Shown piece after piece: positions 28,994 to 37,925 of a stretch of DNA of 64,000 nt; position 1 is the stretch's first letter, and each line of letters begins with the position of its first letter. The notes beneath the pieces were generated by a model, which was not told the origin of the DNA, did no database searches, and worked only from the letters and a program-made list of their open reading frames with translations. Position numbers and translations under genes: made by a program. Origin of the DNA: Promethearchaeota archaeon (GTDB lineage: Archaea; Asgardarchaeota; Lokiarchaeia; Sigyniarchaeales; SOKP01); the NCBI GenBank assembly GCA_030606485.1, contig JAUWGH010000010.1, forward strand, positions 1 to 64,000, read 5' to 3'.

Positions 28994-29113
28994 TTATATT
29001 CACTTCCAAAAATTTTTAAGTCTTTTCATTTAATTCCTAGATTATTTAATTATTGGAATTTTAATAAGTATAATTTTAATTAATATTCCAATACATTTTA
29101 CGGTTATTGTTAT

Positions 29114-30217
29114 TTAAAAGGGAAAATTATATTCCTTTAACCCTAATTCTTCTTGCATTATTTTTATATCTTGTTGGAGATTCTCATTAATCGGAATTCC
29201 TGTTTTATGTCTTTCCATTTTTGCTTCAAATTCTTTTTCTCCAGCGGTATATATCCTATCACAACCTGGGACTTTTTTGGAATTTCTTAAACCTTTCATA
29301 ATGTTTCCAGTAATCTTTCTAAAAGTATCCAATGGAATAAAATTTTCAATATTAATTGCTAAAAAGAAATGTCCAACTTTTAAATATTTTTTACCATTCT
29401 CCTCAATTCCAGCTGTATCTTTTAAATAAATGCCATCTTGTAATGCTGCTGATAATATTTCTACTAATGTGGCATATCCATAACCTTTATGGCCGCCATT
29501 TTCTTCTCCCTTTTTGCCAAATGATAATAAAGCCGCTGTATTATTACCTAAATTATTTAAAATTTTAGCTGGATCTATTTCAGATTCTTCTTTATTATTT
29601 ATAACTAATCCTTTAGGAAGTGTTTTCTTAAGGCGGTTGTATACTTCTACTTTACCTCTTTGGATTATTGAAGTTGCACAATCAATAAGAAATGGAAAAT
29701 TTTCATCGGTTGGACAACCAGCTGTTAAAGGATTAGTTCCTAACATAGGTTCTACTCCAAAAATTGGTGGTACAGAGGGTCTTGTATTTGTAACAGCGAT
29801 TCCAATCATGCCTTCTTTTATTGCCATTAGTGAATAATAGCCTGCAATTCCAAAATGAGTAGAATTTCTAACAGCCACTGCCCCGATACCATATTTTTTA
29901 GCTTTCTCAATTGCTAATTTCATTGATTTATAAGCAATAACATGACCCATTCCAAGTCCTCCATCTATGACGGCTGTAGTAGGACTTTCTTTAATAATCT
30001 TAATTTCCGTCCTTGGATAATATATACCCGCTTTAATTCGATCATAATACATTTTCATTCTTTGTATTCCATGGGATTCAATTCCTCTTATATCCGAGGT
30101 TATTAAAACATCTGCACAAATCTCTGCGTCTTCTTTAGGGACATCCAATCCAATAAAAACATCCTTTATAAAATTTTTGAGTGTCGTTGCATCAATATAT
30201 ACTATTTTATCAGACAT
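29114..30217 (-). CDS. Ldh2-family NAD(P)-dependent malate/lactate-type dehydrogenase
   Basis: Soluble 2-hydroxyacid oxidoreductase of the Ldh2/ComC family, which includes L-sulfolactate, ureidoglycolate and malate dehydrogenases. Motifs are SDIRGIESHGIQRM, VRNSTHFGIAGYYSL, GTNPLTAGCPTD and GGHKGYGYATLVEILSAAL. At 367 residues it has the family's usual length. GGAAGTGG precedes the ATG by about 6 bases, the same kind of site as in front of the neighbouring inositol-phosphate synthase. The exact substrate cannot be told from sequence. Confidence 0.87.
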   Translation of the reverse strand: MSDKIVYIDATTLKNFIKDVFIGLDVPKEDAEICADVLITSDIRGIESHGIQRMKMYYDRIKAGIYYPRTEIKIIKESPTTAVIDGGLGMGHVIAYKSMKLAIEKAKKYGIGAVAVRNSTHFGIAGYYSLMAIKEGMIGIAVTNTRPSVPPIFGVEPMLGTNPLTAGCPTDENFPFLIDCATSIIQRGKVEVYNRLKKTLPKGLVINNKEESEIDPAKILNNLGNNTAALLSFGKKGEENGGHKGYGYATLVEILSAALQDGIYLKDTAGIEENGKKYLKVGHFFLAINIENFIPLDTFRKITGNIMKGLRNSKKVPGCDRIYTAGEKEFEAKMERHKTGIPINENLQQDIKIMQEELGLKEYNFPF

Positions 30218-30749
30218 TATTCCACTTCCATAAAATTTTAATGCTAGTTAGATTTAGTGATATTAAATCTCGAATTATTTTCATTAAAAAGTCTTGATAT
30301 TTTAAACTCTTAATAAATGATTAAATCAAATATCTATTTTTTTATAAACCTCTATTTAATTAAATAAAAACTTAATTTAGTTTTTAATATTTAAACTTTA
30401 TACGAATTTTGAGATTAGTATAAAAAGGAATTTTTTTATAACATTTTTAAAAAATGGAGATAAAATAAAGTAAAGATTAGAATTTTTGTATAAGTGGGTT
30501 TCCCTAATTTATCAGAGTGGGGAGGAGTTAAAAGAATTATTGAATGAATTTTTAGCGGAGATTCATTCCGAGATGGATTCAGGGTTGAATTTATCAGATT
30601 TAGATGAAATTACCCCAGAATAAATTTCCTTTTTTGAAATTAATTTATTTTGTTTTATCAGTCTTATTAGATTAAAAAATAAGTAAGTACTAAGTTTTTT
30701 GATCCTTAATTATATTATCAAAATCGAAACATTTAAATCTCCTAGATAA
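30218..30749. other. intergenic with one doubtful micro-ORF
   Basis: AT-rich and without clear genes. A 45-codon plus frame (TTG 30486 to TAA 30623; ends LAEIHSEMDSGLNLSDLDE) is protein-like in its second half but lacks a good start. It may be a relic. A TATA-like AAACATTTAAATC precedes the GC-rich islet near 30728-30740. Confidence 0.3.
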
Positions 30750-31100
30750 GACGGTCAAGGAAGAGTCGAGTCACGAAACAATACCAAAAAAAAGAGGGCG
30801 CCCCGCAAGCAGGAACAACTGAGCGTGGAACAAGTGGAAACCTTGAAGGCGCGCTACGAGCAAAACATCAAAAGCGTCAATCAAGCCGTTCGGTTGAGGG
30901 CATTTTTCAAGGCTCCTTTCAAGCACACGGTTCTTGGCTGGAAAACGGACAAGTCCAAGCGGTTAACGGCTGAGGAAGCGGAAGAAAAGTTAAGGAAATT
31001 AGTTCGCGACTTACGAGAAGAGGCCTCTACACTCATCAATTCTGATATTTTTTCCCCTTTTGTTTTTATCTCATTATCCTTTAACGTCTACTCCATTTAA
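30750..31100 (+). pseudogene. GC-rich gene fragment, foreign composition
   Basis: An open frame from a stop at 30747 to 31100. The first 290 bases are far richer in G and C than anything else in the window, with codons such as GCG, CGC and AAG. They encode a basic, helical stretch (KKRAPRKQEQLSVEQVETL ... RLTAEEAEEKLRKLVRDL). At about 31045 composition drops abruptly to AT-rich and the last 16 codons look random, so the original gene is probably truncated. The first usable start is GTG 30825. No family recognised; recent horizontal acquisition is inferred from composition. Confidence 0.5.
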
Positions 31101-31216
31101 TGCTTTCTACATTATTTAAATAATATAGCGCGAAATATATTTGCTAAATTCCAAATTTATTAAAGATATGAATTGATAATGATTTTTGTTGATACAAATT
31201 TTAATATAATTCTAAT

Positions 31217-31381
31217 ATGGGGGTTTTAAAAATTAAACTTGAAATTGATTTACCTGAAAAAAAATTTAAAAATTTAAAAATAATTTTTGAGATGTTCAAT
31301 CAAGACTTAACTGAATCGTTAGAAAAAATAGCGATAAATTTCATTAAAAGTTCTCTTAAAGAAATTGAATTTATGCTTTAG
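31217..31381 (+). CDS. small amphipathic protein (54 residues)
   Basis: ATG 31217, MGVLKIKLEIDLPEKKFKNL ... SSLKEIEFML. A short strand followed by two helices is reminiscent of small ribbon-helix-helix or antitoxin-like proteins, but no diagnostic residue is seen. Protein-like composition supports it as a gene. It lies in the relic-rich 30-33 kb stretch. Confidence 0.45.
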   Translation: MGVLKIKLEIDLPEKKFKNLKIIFEMFNQDLTESLEKIAINFIKSSLKEIEFML

Positions 31382-31500
31382 GTTATTCAAACAATCTTTT
31401 TAAAAATTTGTATAGGAAAACTTGATAAATCATTTCTTGAAAAGGGAAAAGAAAAATCATCTGGCTCCAAGTTTTCTATTATAATCATTATCTTTCAAAT

Positions 31501-31626
31501 TAATTTCCGGGGTGTCTTTTACCGAAAAATGAGAATTATGAATTAGTGCAAGAACTTTTCACTATACTCGGTATAAGGATTGAATCAGAATAAGAAGAAA
31601 TAAAAGAGGTTGAGGTAATAGAGATT
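31501..31626 (+). pseudogene. relic of a 60667-61044 type gene
   Basis: The stretch GTCTTTTACCGAAAAATGAG through AAAAGAGGTTGAGG aligns closely with 60831-60947 inside the intact gene (there encoding PENENYEIVQDLFVTLGKK and EGIKEVEAME). Reading frames are broken, and the rest of the gene is absent. Confidence 0.65.
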
Positions 31627-31668
31627 AGGAATGGATGAGAAATAATGTTTTTTTGAAGATTTTTTATG

Positions 31669-31812
31669 TTATTCTACTGTTTCTTTGCAATGTTCAAATT
31701 TCATTTCAATTTTAATAAGATCTAACCAGAAAGTATCTTCATAAACCATAATTTCTTTTAATTCTTTTATTAATTTTAAGAAATTATTTAACTTTTTAAT
31801 CACTTCATTCAT
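31669..31812 (-). CDS. small helical protein (47 residues)
   Basis: ATG at 31812, preceded by GAGGAAATTACAAA, encodes MNEVIKKLNNFLKLIKELKE followed by IMVYEDTFWLDLIKIEM and a polar end. Regular heptad-like spacing of Leu/Ile suggests a helix or short coiled coil. No family known. It lies just upstream of structured RNA candidate copy 4. Confidence 0.4.
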   Translation of the reverse strand: MNEVIKKLNNFLKLIKELKEIMVYEDTFWLDLIKIEMKFEHCKETVE

Positions 31813-31839
31813 TTTGTAATTTCCTCTATTTTTAAAAGG

Positions 31840-31946
31840 TGACTCCTATCACAAATCAAGGGCTAAAAGAAGAAAGTCGATTTATATAAAGTAAATTTTT
31901 TTTATAGCACATCTAAGAGCTAAAAATTCCAATGTAATAGGAGTCA
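31840..31946 (+). ncRNA. structured RNA candidate, copy 4 (divergent)
   Basis: Perfect 10-bp closing arms TGACTCCTAT (31840-31849) and ATAGGAGTCA (31937-31946). Inside are GGCTAAAA and GCTAAAAATTCCA, which resemble the GGCGAAA and GACAAAAATCCA core pieces of copies 1 and 2. Its 5' arm (GGTGACTCCT) resembles that of copy 1 (GGTGGGACTCCT). A T-rich run follows the 3' arm. Membership of the same family is less certain than for the others. Confidence 0.4.
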
Positions 31947-31973
31947 TAGTTTTTATTTCTCTAACTATTTAAA

Positions 31974-32180
31974 TTATATTTCTTCCTTTAATTGCTTTCC
32001 AACATTTTTACAATAATCTTTAACTTCAGAAAGGGCAACCGAAACAATTGCATGCCCCCTATGTTTTCCTTCAAATAATTTAATTAATTTTTGATTATTT
32101 GGATCATTTGGATTAATAATCACATATTCTTTACAACGAAGAATACATGCTCGCACCCTAACGAATGACATATCAATCAT
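31974..32180 (-). CDS. small hypothetical protein
   Basis: 68 residues with a strong AAGGAGGT just before the start region, so it is very likely translated. ATG 32180 lies only 3 bases from that site and the next ATG (32171, MSFVRVRACILRCKEYV) about 12 bases away, so either may be used. The compact alpha/beta sequence (GKHRGHAIVSVALSEVKDYC) has no family I recognise. Confidence 0.6.
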   Translation of the reverse strand: MIDMSFVRVRACILRCKEYVIINPNDPNNQKLIKLFEGKHRGHAIVSVALSEVKDYCKNVGKQLKEEI

Positions 32181-32529
32181 TAACCTCCTTTTTTACAGCT
32201 AAATCCCTGTATTATTCTGAAAATGGTGCAAATAAAAATACCTGATCCTAATTTAACCATTATTCCCTTGTATTTTTCATATTTCTTATCTGAAATAAAT
32301 AATTTCTGATACGACATCTCCCTATCCTTTCTCTGCGATGTTGTTATTATATCTTAATTTTATTTCGAGATATAAAGGTTTATTCTAAAACATTTTTAAA
32401 ATTATTGGTATTGTAAATTTTAATGGAGATTTTAATTAATTCATTAAAGGAAAATAAGAATCAAATTATTTCTATTAAATAATATATTAATTAAAAAAGC
32501 AATATTAATATCGTAAAAAAACTCCAGAT

Positions 32530-32552
32530 GATCAGATCAGATCAGATCAGAT
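32530..32552. repeat. short tandem repeat of GATCA
   Basis: Four exact GATCA units followed by GAT, about 33 bases before the micro-gene at 32585. Probably slippage; no function is implied. Confidence 0.85.
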
Positions 32553-32584
32553 TATTTTTATTCAAAAAAGAGAAATAAAATCAA

Positions 32585-32737
32585 ATGAAAGAGAAAAATA
32601 GTGTAGAGCAATTAAAAAGAGAACTAGTTGAGGAAATAGAACACTATATTAAGGAAATGAGGAAAATTTGCCCTATGTGTAGAATAAACATCCCCATTAA
32701 CTCTCTCTTTTGTCCATATTGCGGAAATAAATTATAA
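32585..32737 (+). CDS. 50-residue zinc-ribbon protein
   Basis: MKEKNSVEQLKRELVEEIEH is a charged helix, followed by a zinc ribbon CPMC-x(13)-CPYCG at the C-terminus. The ATG lacks a strong ribosome-binding site. Similar one-helix plus zinc-ribbon micro-proteins are common in archaea and often bind nucleic acid or other proteins; here the role is unknown. Confidence 0.6.
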   Translation: MKEKNSVEQLKRELVEEIEHYIKEMRKICPMCRINIPINSLFCPYCGNKL

Positions 32738-32849
32738 TTTTTAATTTTTTTATTAAATACTCTACACTATATTAGATGTCTTGATTTTGATAATTTTCTT
32801 TTTAATATAGAAATTTCAAACAATAATATCTAATATTTAATTTACGATA

Positions 32850-33128
32850 TTACAGAAAGAATAGACCTCCTTTATTTTGGGGCAATTGGACAGTGACGGC
32901 AATTGTATGAGCAAGATTAGTCTTTCCAGATTTAAATGGTCTAAATACTTCAGTGAGTTTTCCTGTGGCAATTCCTCCGCCGAGAATTCTATTTAAATCA
33001 GCAGAACCTGTAGTAATATACTCGGTATTTTCATCCATGTCTCCAGCAGGTACAAACTCAGTCATTCCTAATGAACTATGCACGTTCCATATTAGTTTTT
33101 TAGCTGTTCGTTGGTGCAGTTGAACCTC
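32850..33128 (-). pseudogene. RadA recombinase gene fragment
   Basis: The frame reads [20 protein letters not shown] and [20 protein letters not shown], then [14 protein letters not shown] and [17 protein letters not shown]. This is the linker and Walker A region of archaeal RadA/Rad51 (the Walker A of intact RadA is typically GEFRTGKTQ). The frame then runs into LFFL and a stop, where RadA should continue to Walker B. The start and most of the ATPase core are missing, so it is a relic or a truncated duplicate; the functional radA must lie elsewhere. Confidence 0.8.
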
Positions 33129-33173
33129 TCATTGGAAAAGTCCATGTGGCATTTTCCGATATATTAAAAGCAG

Positions 33174-33227
33174 AACTCTTTTATATATTGCAAAAATTGT
33201 AAGTTCTTGGTCAGTTTAACTAACTGA
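33174..33227 (+). pseudogene. relic of the duplicated zinc-ribbon gene
   Basis: The plus strand encodes NSFIYCKNCKFLVSLTN and a stop, matching the C-terminal end NPFIYCKNCKFLVSLTD of the protein at 59565-59834 almost base for base. Upstream coding sequence is lost. It abuts the RadA relic. Confidence 0.75.
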
Positions 33228-33244
33228 TTCCTCAATTTGAGAAA

Positions 33245-33682
33245 TCATAGAAAAAAAGTTATAACAAAAATTACCAATAGGATAATCACAAAAACAAACC
33301 AATAAATCTGTATATTCCTACCAAATCTTATTAGTCTATTTTCTTCATTTTTGGTTTTTCTTAAAATTCTTATCATTCCATATGTAATTTCAGGACAACT
33401 AAAATATGCAATTATGGATATACTCTGAAGTATTATCATCATAAATGACAAAAACCTCATTTCATAGAAATAAATTGCTCGCACACCAGGTTCAGGACCA
33501 AAAAAAAAAGTCAATAACAATAAGAAAATACCAGTAAATAATAATATTATACTCCAAACCAAGTAAAGTCTTACGTCTTTTCCTTGTATAAATTTTTTTC
33601 CGGTCGCTTGTTTTGCTCCACAATATTCGCAAATCACTGCATTTCTTTTAATTTGTTCCCCACAGTTAGTACAATTTTTTAT
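33245..33682 (-). CDS. zinc-ribbon membrane protein, apparent AUA start
   Basis: The conventional frame from GTG 33637 contains only half of a zinc ribbon. Extending upstream adds NCTNCGEQIKRNAV in front of ICEYCGA and completes a four-Cys ribbon. The extension begins at ATA 33680-33682, with AGGGGGCGA about 6 bases before it and an in-frame TAG at 33695-33697; no ATG, GTG or TTG is available. After the ribbon come two or three membrane spans (LVWSIILLFTGIFLLLLTFF, FLSFMMIILQSISIIAYF) and a C-terminal span (IYWFVFVIILLVIFVITFFL). The function is unknown; the zinc_ribbon plus membrane layout is common in Asgard and other archaea. Confidence 0.65.
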   Translation of the reverse strand: MKNCTNCGEQIKRNAVICEYCGAKQATGKKFIQGKDVRLYLVWSIILLFTGIFLLLLTFFFGPEPGVRAIYFYEMRFLSFMMIILQSISIIAYFSCPEITYGMIRILRKTKNEENRLIRFGRNIQIYWFVFVIILLVIFVITFFL

Positions 33683-34008
33683 TTTTTTCGCCCCCTAATT
33701 TTTTTACATTTTATTTAATTCTAAATTCATTATAATTTTTAATTTAAATATTTCCTAATTTTTAACCTTTTAAATGAAATTAAAACTCACATTTTTATTC
33801 AAGCCGTTTTTTATATTCGAAAAATGGTTAACTGGGTAATCAGGCTTTGCACGTTTATAACATCCAATAATTATTAACAACAACAATTAATAACAACAAA
33901 AGAAATTTTATATACTTATTGAATCTTTACCTTGAATATTCCAATTCTTTTGAGACGGCGTATTTTTTTTGTGAATTCTGGAAATTTTATTAAATATTAT
34001 AAAAAATA
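33683..34008. other. intergenic, AACAACA-rich patch
   Basis: The region upstream of the zinc-ribbon membrane gene. Around 33866-33900 short AACAACAA direct repeats occur. No ORF or hairpin of note. Confidence 0.45.
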
Positions 34009-34737
34009 TTATTGATTACAAAGTAAAACAAAATTATTTATAATTTCTTCACCTATGGTCATAGTTTTATTAATTATTTTCTTATCATAATTACCTGAAT
34101 AATTATAATTGATGTTATGAGTTTCTGGATGAAATTGAACTGAGAAAATAGGTCTTTTGATGTGACGCATATATTGTATAGCTTTAAAGCCATTTATTTC
34201 TGAAGTAACTATTATATCGAAATTCTTTTGGATGCTATAATCATCAGGTGATATATAATCACGATGATGAATGTTTACTGGGATTTTACTATAAGGTATC
34301 AATTCATCAGTTTTCTTTAGCGAGATGGAAATAATCCTGCTATCTCTACTTGGAATCTTCATTCTCTGTACTTTTCCTTTAAATGCAAAGGCAGTTAAAT
34401 GAAGTCCATAACAAATCGCTAAAATAGGTTTTTGTTTTGCTTTTTGAATTAACTTCAGTTCTGATCTAAATTTCTTCTCTAAATCCTTATTGTTATAAAA
34501 TTCAGAAACATTTAAGTTAGAACCTGATAGAATTAATCCAATACTAGTTTTAAGGAGTTTAAAATCAATTTGAGAGTAAGGTACAGTTTTTAATTCGATA
34601 TTTGGATTTTTTTCCTGAATAATATTTACAATCCTTTCTATACGTTTAGTTTGGAAGCTACTTGAATAATTATCTATAAGGCATATCTGTTTTTTTTTAT
34701 TATTAGAAACTTTTTCTTCACTCATAATTTTTTTCAT
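34009..34737 (-). CDS. class I glutamine amidotransferase-like protein
   Basis: Single-domain GATase1: the nucleophile elbow PILAICYGLHL places Cys109, and FSVQFHPE supplies His203 and Glu205, completing the catalytic triad. An oxyanion-loop-like LILSGSNLNV precedes it. Stand-alone members hydrolyse gamma-glutamyl amides or serve as the glutaminase subunit of a synthetase such as GMP or carbamoyl-phosphate synthase. The usual partner is not in the window. The start may be ATG 34737 or the in-frame ATG 34725; the first residues are low-complexity and Lys-rich. Confidence 0.82.
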   Translation of the reverse strand: MKKIMSEEKVSNNKKKQICLIDNYSSSFQTKRIERIVNIIQEKNPNIELKTVPYSQIDFKLLKTSIGLILSGSNLNVSEFYNNKDLEKKFRSELKLIQKAKQKPILAICYGLHLTAFAFKGKVQRMKIPSRDSRIISISLKKTDELIPYSKIPVNIHHRDYISPDDYSIQKNFDIIVTSEINGFKAIQYMRHIKRPIFSVQFHPETHNINYNYSGNYDKKIINKTMTIGEEIINNFVLLCNQ

Positions 34738-34898
34738 CTTGATTATTATAGGACTGAATCAATGAGTGTTTTAAATGGATAATAAACATAAGCAATGTTT
34801 TACATTGAAAATTTTTACATTTACTTTTACAGAATTTCTCATTATACTTTCTTCAAATTTATTTATTAAATTTTTCTTCTTGTTCATCTAATATTTTT

Positions 34899-36551
34899 TT
34901 ATTTCTCTATAATTGCCATAACGCTTAATTTCTTCTTATAGTTTAATTTATTATTTTCGATAAAAGGGTTTTTTATTGCCAATTGAATAGAGAAATTCGC
35001 TTTTCCTGCCGTCTTTCCTGTTAATTCGATTTCCCATTCCAGTTTTCAATTCAAATCCTTGTGGTTGGGACTTTTAATTATCTTGAGAGCAATCCTATTT
35101 TTTGGTTTCATAACAAGATCTAGTGTGACATCTTTAAGGACAATATCGGAGTGATTAAAGACATCTAAATTAAATATTTTATTTTCATTGAGTTTAGTAT
35201 CACAGAAGAATTTAGAATCATATTTTATTTCAATGCAATAATTGAATATGTAGGATTTGAACATATCTTGCAATAATTTTTGAAAGTTAGAGATATTGTT
35301 ATCTACGTCTGTTTTATTACTAAAATATCCAATTGTGCTTGATAATTTATATTCTGGAAGAAGAAATAGCATTCTTAAGGACTCATCTTCATTTAGAACA
35401 GGATACTTAGATTTAAGTTCTCTGATATAATGAAATTCGCCACCTAAAATGGAAAAAATAATAATTAAATAAGTCAGTTTTAAGAAATTTCTATAACGGT
35501 TCGGATCATTCTTAATCTCAGATAAACTCTTTAGAGTTTTGGGAAGGAAATATTTTTGATAAAAGATAGAAAAGAACAGATCTCGAAGAATAATAATCAA
35601 TTCCTTAGCCATTACTTTTTCAAGGAGAATTGGAGTATTTAATTTCTGAAATCCGTAATAAAAATATTTAAAGAGCGACAGGAATTCTTCAGAATTAATT
35701 AAAATCTTATATTTATTTAATATATCTAACGTTGAAAATATATTTCCTATGAATATTTTTAACTCATTTTCCGTATATATTTCATTTATTAATTTTAAAA
35801 TTTGGTCCTTATTTTCCATAAGGTTGAGTTCATAATTTTTTATATTCCACACTGGTGATACAGTTTCCCATAATTTGAATATCTGTTCTGCTTTTTTACC
35901 TCTTAATAACATTGCAGTAAGAAAATAACAAAAATCGTACATTAAATTTTCATTTTTCGGAATGATTCCCATTTTGCTAAGAAAATAAGTAATTAATTCC
36001 CGGTATGCAATTACATCAAATAAAGGCGTTTTATAATACTTAACATCGACTTTTAACAAGTTAATATCCTTCTGGACGCATAATTCTCTTTCATTAACCT
36101 CTTTCAAGCCCTTTACTGCAACTATTGAGAGTAGATATTTAATGTTTAATTCAAACTGATTGTTTAAGAGTTGTTGTGCTTTATTGAACTGTTCTTGATA
36201 ATGAGTAGAGATATCACCGATTGTCAATTTTGGTGGTTCTTTAGGTAGTGTGTATTCCTTTACCGTCCCTTTTTTCAATATTTTAAGCAATCTTTTCGTT
36301 TTTTCGAGATTTTCTCCACCTAACAATACCCCGTTGGATGTAAAAAAATAAATTCGAAAGAAATATTTGTAGTCAGCAACCACGAGATATTTTGCTCCTT
36401 TTCTTTGTTTTATCATCATAGATGGTAGAGATCCTATCGTTAGCACTGTTTTACTTTTTACTCGACATATTTCTAAAGTAAGGGGCTTTTTTTCATTAAA
36501 TTCTCTTTTGCCAAACTGTATTATTTCCTTTAAAACTTTTCTCAGACTCAT
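34899..36551 (-). pseudogene. large unknown-family gene with in-frame TGA, paralogue of the gene at 63479
   Basis: ATG 36551 opens a 501-codon frame that stops at TGA 35046-35048. The same frame continues for 48 codons (KLEWEIELTGKTAGKANFSI ... SVMAIIEK) to TAA 34899-34901. The pieces before and after the stop look like one beta-sandwich domain: LDVFNHSDIVLKDVTLDLVM, then EWEIELTG. The N-terminal 170 residues closely match the partial gene at 63479-64000 (KVLKEIIQFGKREFNEKKPL against KVLKGIIQFGKREFKEKKPL; GVLLGGENLEKT against GVLLGGQNLEKT). Between lie about 250 mainly helical residues. The TGA may be a nonsense mutation, a base error (TGG to TGA) or tolerated truncation. I see no redox motif to support selenocysteine. 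Family unknown to me. Confidence 0.65.
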
Positions 36552-36661
36552 TCTTACAGATTTTTTACATCCATTTTTCAGTAATCATATAATAGTTAAA
36601 TAAAAATAAAAAATGTTATAGTCTCTAAAAGAGGGTTAAATCTCAAATCATATTTCATATT

Positions 36662-37522
36662 TTAGGCTTTTATATTCTCCAATGTATTTACAATATTCTC
36701 TTCGACTGAATTACAATCAAAAAACTCTGAAATCAATTCATTTTCAAAAAAAAATCTGGTTGTTAAAGATATGAAATATTTATTAGGAATATCTCCATCA
36801 ATTCTAAACAACTTTCGCTTATGTCGTCTTTTAATATTATTGAATGTAAATATAAGTGGATTATAATTTTCCTTTTCAAAAAGCAAAGCTTTGCCATCAA
36901 TATGTATAAAAAATCCTGAATTTATATCATAATAGGCATGAATACTTCTATTTAAGACAGAATCTTTACAATAATTTTTAGAAAATTCATACATATTGAA
37001 ATTTACTAAGTTTTGGTCATTTTCTAAATTAATTAGGATTTTTAATCCTATACCAGATGGTTTAAAAAATGCAGATTTGATCGAATTATGATTTTTTAGT
37101 AATTTTTGAATTATTTCACCGTTGATAATATCAAAAGGTACTCTATGACTTTTTATCCAAGATTTAGAGGGAATTATATTCATATGATCCAGCAACTTAT
37201 CCTTTGTAAGTATTAGACAATCATCTTCGAGTGCTTCCATTATGATAATGATATCTGCTTTGATACTTGGAGGAGATTGCAAAATAATACCTCGTTCTAA
37301 GTAATATTTGTAAGACCTAAGATCATCAATACAATAATACAGTTTCCGATCAGCTATACCGATAATCCAATATGAAGACTTTAATGCATTGAACATCAAA
37401 TCAATGTACTTTATTTTAGGGGGGAAATTATTATCATAACCGGCGATATTAGAAATATCTGAGATTATATGTGGTTTTATTTTTAACACCTTTAGAGAGT
37501 AATAATTGCAGAGAGACCCCAA
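36662..37522 (-). CDS. NYN/PIN-type ribonuclease domain protein
   Basis: The first 150 residues fit the NYN / Zc3h12a-like PIN fold: ISDISNIAGY (Asp22) at the end of strand 1, IGIADRKLYY (Asp58), SIKADIIIIMEALEDD (Asp90) and CLILTKDKLLDH (Asp108, Asp112-His113). This is the acidic metal-binding set of these RNases. The C-terminal 130 residues are beta-rich and unassigned. The start is uncertain: TTG 37522 has AAGAGAT upstream, and GTG 37489 would begin just before the domain. It lies immediately upstream of, and on the same strand as, the TGA-split family gene, so the two may work together. Confidence 0.65.
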   Translation of the reverse strand: MGSLCNYYSLKVLKIKPHIISDISNIAGYDNNFPPKIKYIDLMFNALKSSYWIIGIADRKLYYCIDDLRSYKYYLERGIILQSPPSIKADIIIIMEALEDDCLILTKDKLLDHMNIIPSKSWIKSHRVPFDIINGEIIQKLLKNHNSIKSAFFKPSGIGLKILINLENDQNLVNFNMYEFSKNYCKDSVLNRSIHAYYDINSGFFIHIDGKALLFEKENYNPLIFTFNNIKRRHKRKLFRIDGDIPNKYFISLTTRFFFENELISEFFDCNSVEENIVNTLENIKA

Positions 37523-37540
37523 ATTAAAATCTCTTTATTT

Positions 37541-37693
37541 CTAAATTAACCTAAAACTCACGCACAAATCTTAATAACTACTTCTCACGCACTTAAATCT
37601 TATAATCTAAAAATAAGCACAAAACACTTACTATACAAATATTCTACCTACTCCCTACTCACAACAAGCTGAACACTTACTAAACATAAAACT
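37541..37693. other. strongly G-poor tract upstream of the NYN gene
   Basis: For about 150 bases the plus strand contains only about five G residues, while C is frequent (CTCACGCAC twice; CACTTACTA-like units several times). The tract is thus made of A, C and T with degenerate short direct repeats. It ends at TGGGG near 37695. No ORF fits it. It may be an untranslated leader or a repeat remnant. Confidence 0.6.
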
Positions 37694-37925
37694 GGGGCCA
37701 ATGCAATAGGTCTTAATATTTGACCTATTATTAAAGAAGTAAACTGAACATTTATTTTTTATGGGAGATTACAGTTTTGTGTCAGATAAAAAACTTTAAA
37801 TAAAACCTTAACCAACTGTATCATGTAATACAATAATGCTTCTAAAGGAAAAAATTCGCGTGCATTTGTAAGCGAATTTAATGAATAAAGAAAGGAGCTT
37901 TAAAAGACTTCAAAAAGGTGTTATA

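Noticed and set aside
30750-30830. tRNA in the GC-rich islet
   Set aside because: No cloverleaf, and no GGTTCRANYCC-type T-arm; the stretch reads as protein-coding instead. I found no convincing tRNA or rRNA anywhere in the window.
35046-35048. TGA as selenocysteine codon
   Set aside because: No thiol-redox motif or known selenoprotein family, and no SECIS-like hairpin evident; kept only as a disrupted gene.
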